A DNA stretch of 64,000 nucleotides from Rhipicephalus microplus (taxonomy: Eukaryota > Arthropoda > Arachnida > Ixodida > Ixodidae): contig NC_134710.1 of NCBI RefSeq assembly GCF_043290135.1, positions 285,436,776-285,500,775 of the forward strand. Direction: 5' to 3'. This document shows, piece by piece, positions 60,063 to 64,000 of this stretch. Each line of letters starts with the position of its first letter. The first letter of the stretch is position 1. Under the pieces are notes generated by a model, which ran no database searches, was not told where the DNA came from, and saw only the letters and a program-made list of their open reading frames with translations. Position numbers and translations under genes: made by a program.

Positions 60063-61283
60063 ATGGCGCAAAACGACCCACCCCCTACCGCCTTCTTCGC
60101 ACCACCCGCTCAGCCTGCTGGGCCTCACCACACCGTGAGTACCTCGCAACGAGACCCTCCAGTGTTTTCTGGCCTTCGCGGTGAGGACGTAGAAGAATGG
60201 CTGGACAGTTACGACCGTACCAGTGCTTGCAATTACTGGGATGAGGCACATAAGCTGCGCTATGTACCCTTTTATCTGAAGGAGGTTGCTAAGACGTGGT
60301 ATCATAACCACGAACGCGACTTTCCTGATTGGTCAGCATTCACGGTGCAGCTGCGTCAAATATTCGGCACTTCTACAGGACGCTCTGAGGTAGCTAAACA
60401 GAAGCTCGCTACCCGCATCCAGGGGCCTGACGAATCGTACACATCGTACATTGAAGACGTTCTGGCCCTCTGCCGCCGCGCCCAAAAGGACATGCCGGAG
60501 GCCGATCGTATTCGGCAAGTAATGAAAGGCATCAACTCCGTCGCCTTTAATGCTCTTGTCATGCAGAGCCCGACAACAGTTCAGGACATTATTACCACCT
60601 GCCAGCGCCTGGACGCACTTTACTCAATGCGCCTTCCACACGCCTCCTATGACACTCGTCTTACTGGCGAGCATGAGCTGCGAGCTCTAATTCGCACCAT
60701 AGTGAGAGAGGAACTTCACAGCCTTGTTCCTGCCAGCGCACCGACTTCACCTGCCCGCTCACCCCCTCCTAACCTGCGGGAAATTATAAAGGACGAATTG
60801 GCGTCGATGACGAGCGTCGCACGTGCCCCGCCTCCTGTGCCCTTACATGTGCCTACGTATGCCGAAGTCGTGTCACGGCCTCCTCCACCTACTCCACCTG
60901 TAACTACGGACGTCGTATACGACCATTTGGCCGCGATGGCAGCTAAGGCACCACCACAACCACACTTCCCTGCCTGGCGCCCTACACGCCCCGTCTGTTA
61001 CTACTGTGGCATAAGAGGACATATCTCCCGCTTTTGCCGTCGGCGCCAGCAAGATGAACGACGAGGTTATTCTTCGTACGAGAGTGACCGGGCTGCGAGG
61101 TCTGACCCCTACGTTCCAGGAACCTACATTCCCTCGTCACGACGTTCGCCTTCGCCTCCTTTGTCCCACGGTGAACCTCGTTCTTCCCGCTCACCCCGCC
61201 GTCGTTCACCATCGCCCTTCCGCCGTACTACTTCGCCTTTACGTTCTGCCCTGATGCCCCTCGACAGCCACTCGGAAAACTAG
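60063..61283 (+). CDS. LTR-C Gag
   Basis: 406 residues from the ATG at 60063; the frame extends upstream to 60003 only with a non-ATG start. Residues of about 30-200 form a retrotransposon Gag core (VFSGLRGEDVEEWLDSYDR, YLKEVAKTWYHNHERD, TSYIEDVLALCRRA). A proline-rich linker (about 225-300) follows, then one CCHC knuckle (CYYCGIRGHISRFC, about 312-325) and an Arg/Ser/Pro-rich tail (SPRRRSPSPFRR). Gag assembles particles and binds genomic RNA. The 3' end overlaps pol by 109 nt in the -1 frame, consistent with programmed frameshifting. I see no perfect slippery heptamer; ggaaaac right before the stop is the closest. Confidence 0.93.
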   Translation: MAQNDPPPTAFFAPPAQPAGPHHTVSTSQRDPPVFSGLRGEDVEEWLDSYDRTSACNYWDEAHKLRYVPFYLKEVAKTWYHNHERDFPDWSAFTVQLRQIFGTSTGRSEVAKQKLATRIQGPDESYTSYIEDVLALCRRAQKDMPEADRIRQVMKGINSVAFNALVMQSPTTVQDIITTCQRLDALYSMRLPHASYDTRLTGEHELRALIRTIVREELHSLVPASAPTSPARSPPPNLREIIKDELASMTSVARAPPPVPLHVPTYAEVVSRPPPPTPPVTTDVVYDHLAAMAAKAPPQPHFPAWRPTRPVCYYCGIRGHISRFCRRRQQDERRGYSSYESDRAARSDPYVPGTYIPSSRRSPSPPLSHGEPRSSRSPRRRSPSPFRRTTSPLRSALMPLDSHSEN

Positions 61284-64000
61284 CAGCTGCAGTTTTTGGA
61301 GGAGAAACTGCCTGTCGTCGAAGTGTCCCAATTCCTCCTGCGCGCCCTGCAAATTTACTAACTGTTTGTGTAGAAGGCATTTCGGTTGACGCACTCGTGG
61401 ACACTGGAGCAGCCATTTCGGTCATTGATCGCGAACTATGTCATCGTCTACGAAAAGTGCAAACTCCATATGTTGGTCCGGTGTTATGTGGTGCTAATGA
61501 AAATAGAATTTACCCTATTGGACAATGCACTGTTCGTGTTCTGATCGACGGAATTCGTCACCATATACAATTGGCTGTGCTTTCTTCATGTGCTCATCCG
61601 ATTATATTGGGCTGGGACTTCCTGTCAGCCGCTTCCGCTGTCATTTCGTGTGGTCCGCCCGTTATTCGCATTACGGACACTGAAAATTCTAGTGCTTACG
61701 ATTTTTCGTCGCCTCACCTTGTTGCAGCTGCAGACTTTGTACTGCCCCCGGCCCAAGAACGTATCCTCACCATTAGATCCAGCGATACCATTGACGGTGA
61801 CGCAGTGGTTGTCCCCGATCAGCGCTGCATTTTCCGAGGAATCGCCATCGCATGTTGTCTAGTGCGGTTTTCGCGTGGTCATGCCAGTCTCACCGCCTAC
61901 AACACGACAACAGAGCCACAACTACTGCCAGAGGGGTCCACTGTTGCCAGCCTTATCGACATAGCACCGGTATGTGTCGTCACTGTATCGTCTCCGCCGT
62001 CAGTCGCTAAGTGTACGCCACCAGGAGGCTCATCTAATGCGCTTAAAGCCACTTTGAGTCCATATCTCACTCCAACGCAAACTAATGACTTAATGGCCCT
62101 TTTAACAAAACACAAGACTTGTTTTGACGTTTGTTCGGATGGCTTAGGTCAAACTACGGTGACCTCTCATCACATCGCCACAGACGGTTCTCGTATTATC
62201 CGCCGTCGCCCTTACCGCGTGTCGTCTTCAGAACGCAAGGTCATCGAGGAACAAGTCAATGACATGCTCGCACGCAACGTTATCAGACCTTCCACAAGCC
62301 CTTGGTCTTCTCCTGTTGTCCTAGTTAAGAAAAGGGACGGATCAGTGCGATTTTGCGTTGATTACAGGGCACTAAACAAAATTACGCGCAAGGATGTATA
62401 TCCTATGCCTCGAATTGACGATGCACTTGACACCTTACAGGGTGCAGAATATTTCTCAAGTCTCGACCTACGATCTGGGTATTGGCAGATCCCGATGCAT
62501 GAGTCTGATAAAGAGAAGACAGCGTTTGCTACTCCTGATGGTCTCTTCGAATTCAATGTGATGCCTTTTGGGCTCTGCAATGCCCCAGCCACATTTGAGC
62601 GGATGATCGATACGGTGCTGCGTGGCCTAAAATGGAAGACCTGTCTTTGTTACCTGGATGACATCGTCATCTTTTCATCCAGCTTCTCGCAACACCTAGA
62701 ACGTCTAGACGAGGTGCTCACATGTCTAGCCAAAGCCGGTCTCCAGCTAAATACCAAGAAGTGTCGGTTTGCGAGCCGCAGCATCAAAGTGTTAGGCCAC
62801 GTTGTCAGCAAGCTTGGCATCGAACCTGATCCCGACAAAGTGGCCGCTGTGCTGCACTTTCCTAAGCCCACCACGCTCAAAGACCTTCGCAGCTTCCTCG
62901 GCTTAGCCTCTTACTTCCGCCGTTTTGTCCGTGATTTTGCCACTATCGCGGCTCCTCTTCACAAACTCCTGACCACAAGTGCATCATTTCTTTGGACAGA
63001 TGACTGTGAAGCTGCTTTCCAGACCCTGAAGCGATGCCTCACGTCAGGGCCAGTTCTTCGCCATTTTGATCCCACAGCCCCTACTATATTACACACTGAC
63101 GCAAGTGGGCACGGAATCGGCGCTGTTCTGCTGCAGCGTGACCAGGCTTCACAAGAGCAAGTCGTGGCTTACGCGAGCCGTACTCTCTCCCCAGCGGAAC
63201 GCAATTACAGCATCACTGAACAGGAATGTCTCGCTATCGTATGGTCCGTGCAAAAATTTCGCCCCTATTTGTATGGCCGCCGCTTCACGATCGTCACGGA
63301 TCATCATGCGCTCTGTTGGTTGTCATCATTAAAAAACTTGTCAGGACGCCTCGGTCGTTGGGTGCTCCGACTGCAGGAGTATGACTACAGTGTCACATAC
63401 CGGTCGGGCCGCAAACACCAAGATGCCGACGCTTTGTCACGCTGTCCGCTGTTGCAAAATCATGACGCATCTACCTGCTGCGCAGCACCTCCCAGCCAAG
63501 AGACCACGCAGATGACCAGTCTTAGTCCCATCGAGCCCACTGCACCGGATGACTTCCTTCAATCCGCAGACCTCACCTCGCTCCAACGTGCAGACACATA
63601 CTGCCGTACAATCATCGATCGGCTCACCGGCTCATCTCGTGCTCCCAACAGCCGCTTGCGACGACAACTCACGCGTTTCAAACTTCATGACGGAACGCTA
63701 CTTCGACAAACTTACCATCCTCTCGGTAGCCGATGGGTCCCGGTCATACCTCGCTCACTTCGACTCCAAGTCTTAGAAGCCTTTCATGACGACCCGACGG
63801 CTGGCCACTTGGGTTTTCATAAAACCTACGATCGCATTAAGACTCGCTGCTTCTGGCCTGGCCTCTCCACTAGTGTTTCCAGGTACGTCACTTCCTGTTC
63901 ATCATGTCAACACCGAAAACGTTCGACATCTCTTCCCGCCGGCCCTCTACAGCCTCTCCCGTGCCCATCCGCTCCCTTCGAGTTCGTCGGCATAGACTTA
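61175..64000 (+). CDS. LTR-C Pol (protease, RT, RNase H, integrase N-terminus), partial
   Basis: Open without a stop from 61175 to the last base (read codon by codon). Protease: ALVDTGAAISVID (61390-61430) and PIILGWDFL (61600). RT: SPVVLVKKRDGSVRFCVDYR, SSLDLRSGYWQIPM (motif A), MPFGLCNAPATF (motif B), CYLDDIVIFS (62645, catalytic YLDD). RNase H: LHTDASGHGIGAVL (63095), an ITEQECLAIVW helix, FTIVTDHHALCWL (63285). Integrase: H...H in GHLGFHKTYDRIK and C...C in TSCSSCQHRK (63800-63915), the HHCC zinc module, then FVGIDL at the edge, where the first catalytic Asp is expected. Translation probably depends on -1 frameshifting from gag. Truncation is due to the window only. Confidence 0.95.

Larger units (their letters stand above)
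59808..64000 (+). mobile_element. LTR-C: Ty3/gypsy retrotransposon, cut by window end
   Basis: Short 5' LTR (59808-59969), primer-binding site, open gag (60063-61283), and open pol in the -1 frame (61175 to the window end) with protease, RT, RNase H and the start of integrase. The short LTR and domain order suggest a Mag-like Ty3/gypsy lineage. The rest of integrase and the 3' LTR lie outside. It is the best-preserved element here. Confidence 0.93.

Overview
The window is non-genic, repeat-dense animal DNA, most likely from a hard tick (Ixodidae). The main reason is a SINE that I recognise as the tick Ruka family: a tRNA-like head, a conserved body and a (CAAT)n tail. It occurs in several copies with target-site duplications (TSDs). 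The LINEs, Gag-like proteins and short-LTR Ty3/gypsy element are also of types I associate with tick genomes. I found no convincing host gene, no rRNA and no genuine tRNA gene. All credible coding sequence belongs to mobile elements.

Layout. 0-8 kb: two copies of a tRNA-derived repeat, one carrying a nested Ruka, flank a 982-bp terminal-inverted-repeat transposon. A 218-bp near-perfect palindrome then sits between (TA)n tracts. 8-17 kb: an old minus-strand LINE (LINE1) is split by a complete 5,049-bp LTR element (LTR-A, Gag-protease only) and by a solo LTR. 19.9-23.1 kb: a foldback element and a decayed LTR element (LTR-B). 23.3-30.5 kb: a second minus-strand LINE (LINE2), nearly complete, with an intact ORF1. 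A CR1/Jockey-type LINE with an intact 537-residue reverse-transcriptase ORF is inserted in it. 30.5-40 kb: mostly unassigned sequence with SINE fragments. 40-45.2 kb: a plus-strand LINE (LINE3), broken by frameshifts and carrying a Ruka copy. 45.2-59.8 kb: SINEs, a solo LTR, microsatellites and a GC-richer block without recognisable genes. 59.8-64 kb: a Ty3/gypsy element (LTR-C) with open gag and pol that runs off the window end.

How the parts relate. The window records layered transposition. RNase-H-bearing LINEs are the oldest layer. LTR elements, a CR1 element and SINEs landed in them later, and most insertions are documented here by TSDs. LTR-A and LTR-B lack their own polymerase and would depend on enzymes from other elements. 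LTR-C is the only element that looks potentially functional. All motif, divergence and repeat statements were read by eye. No alignment or database search was run.
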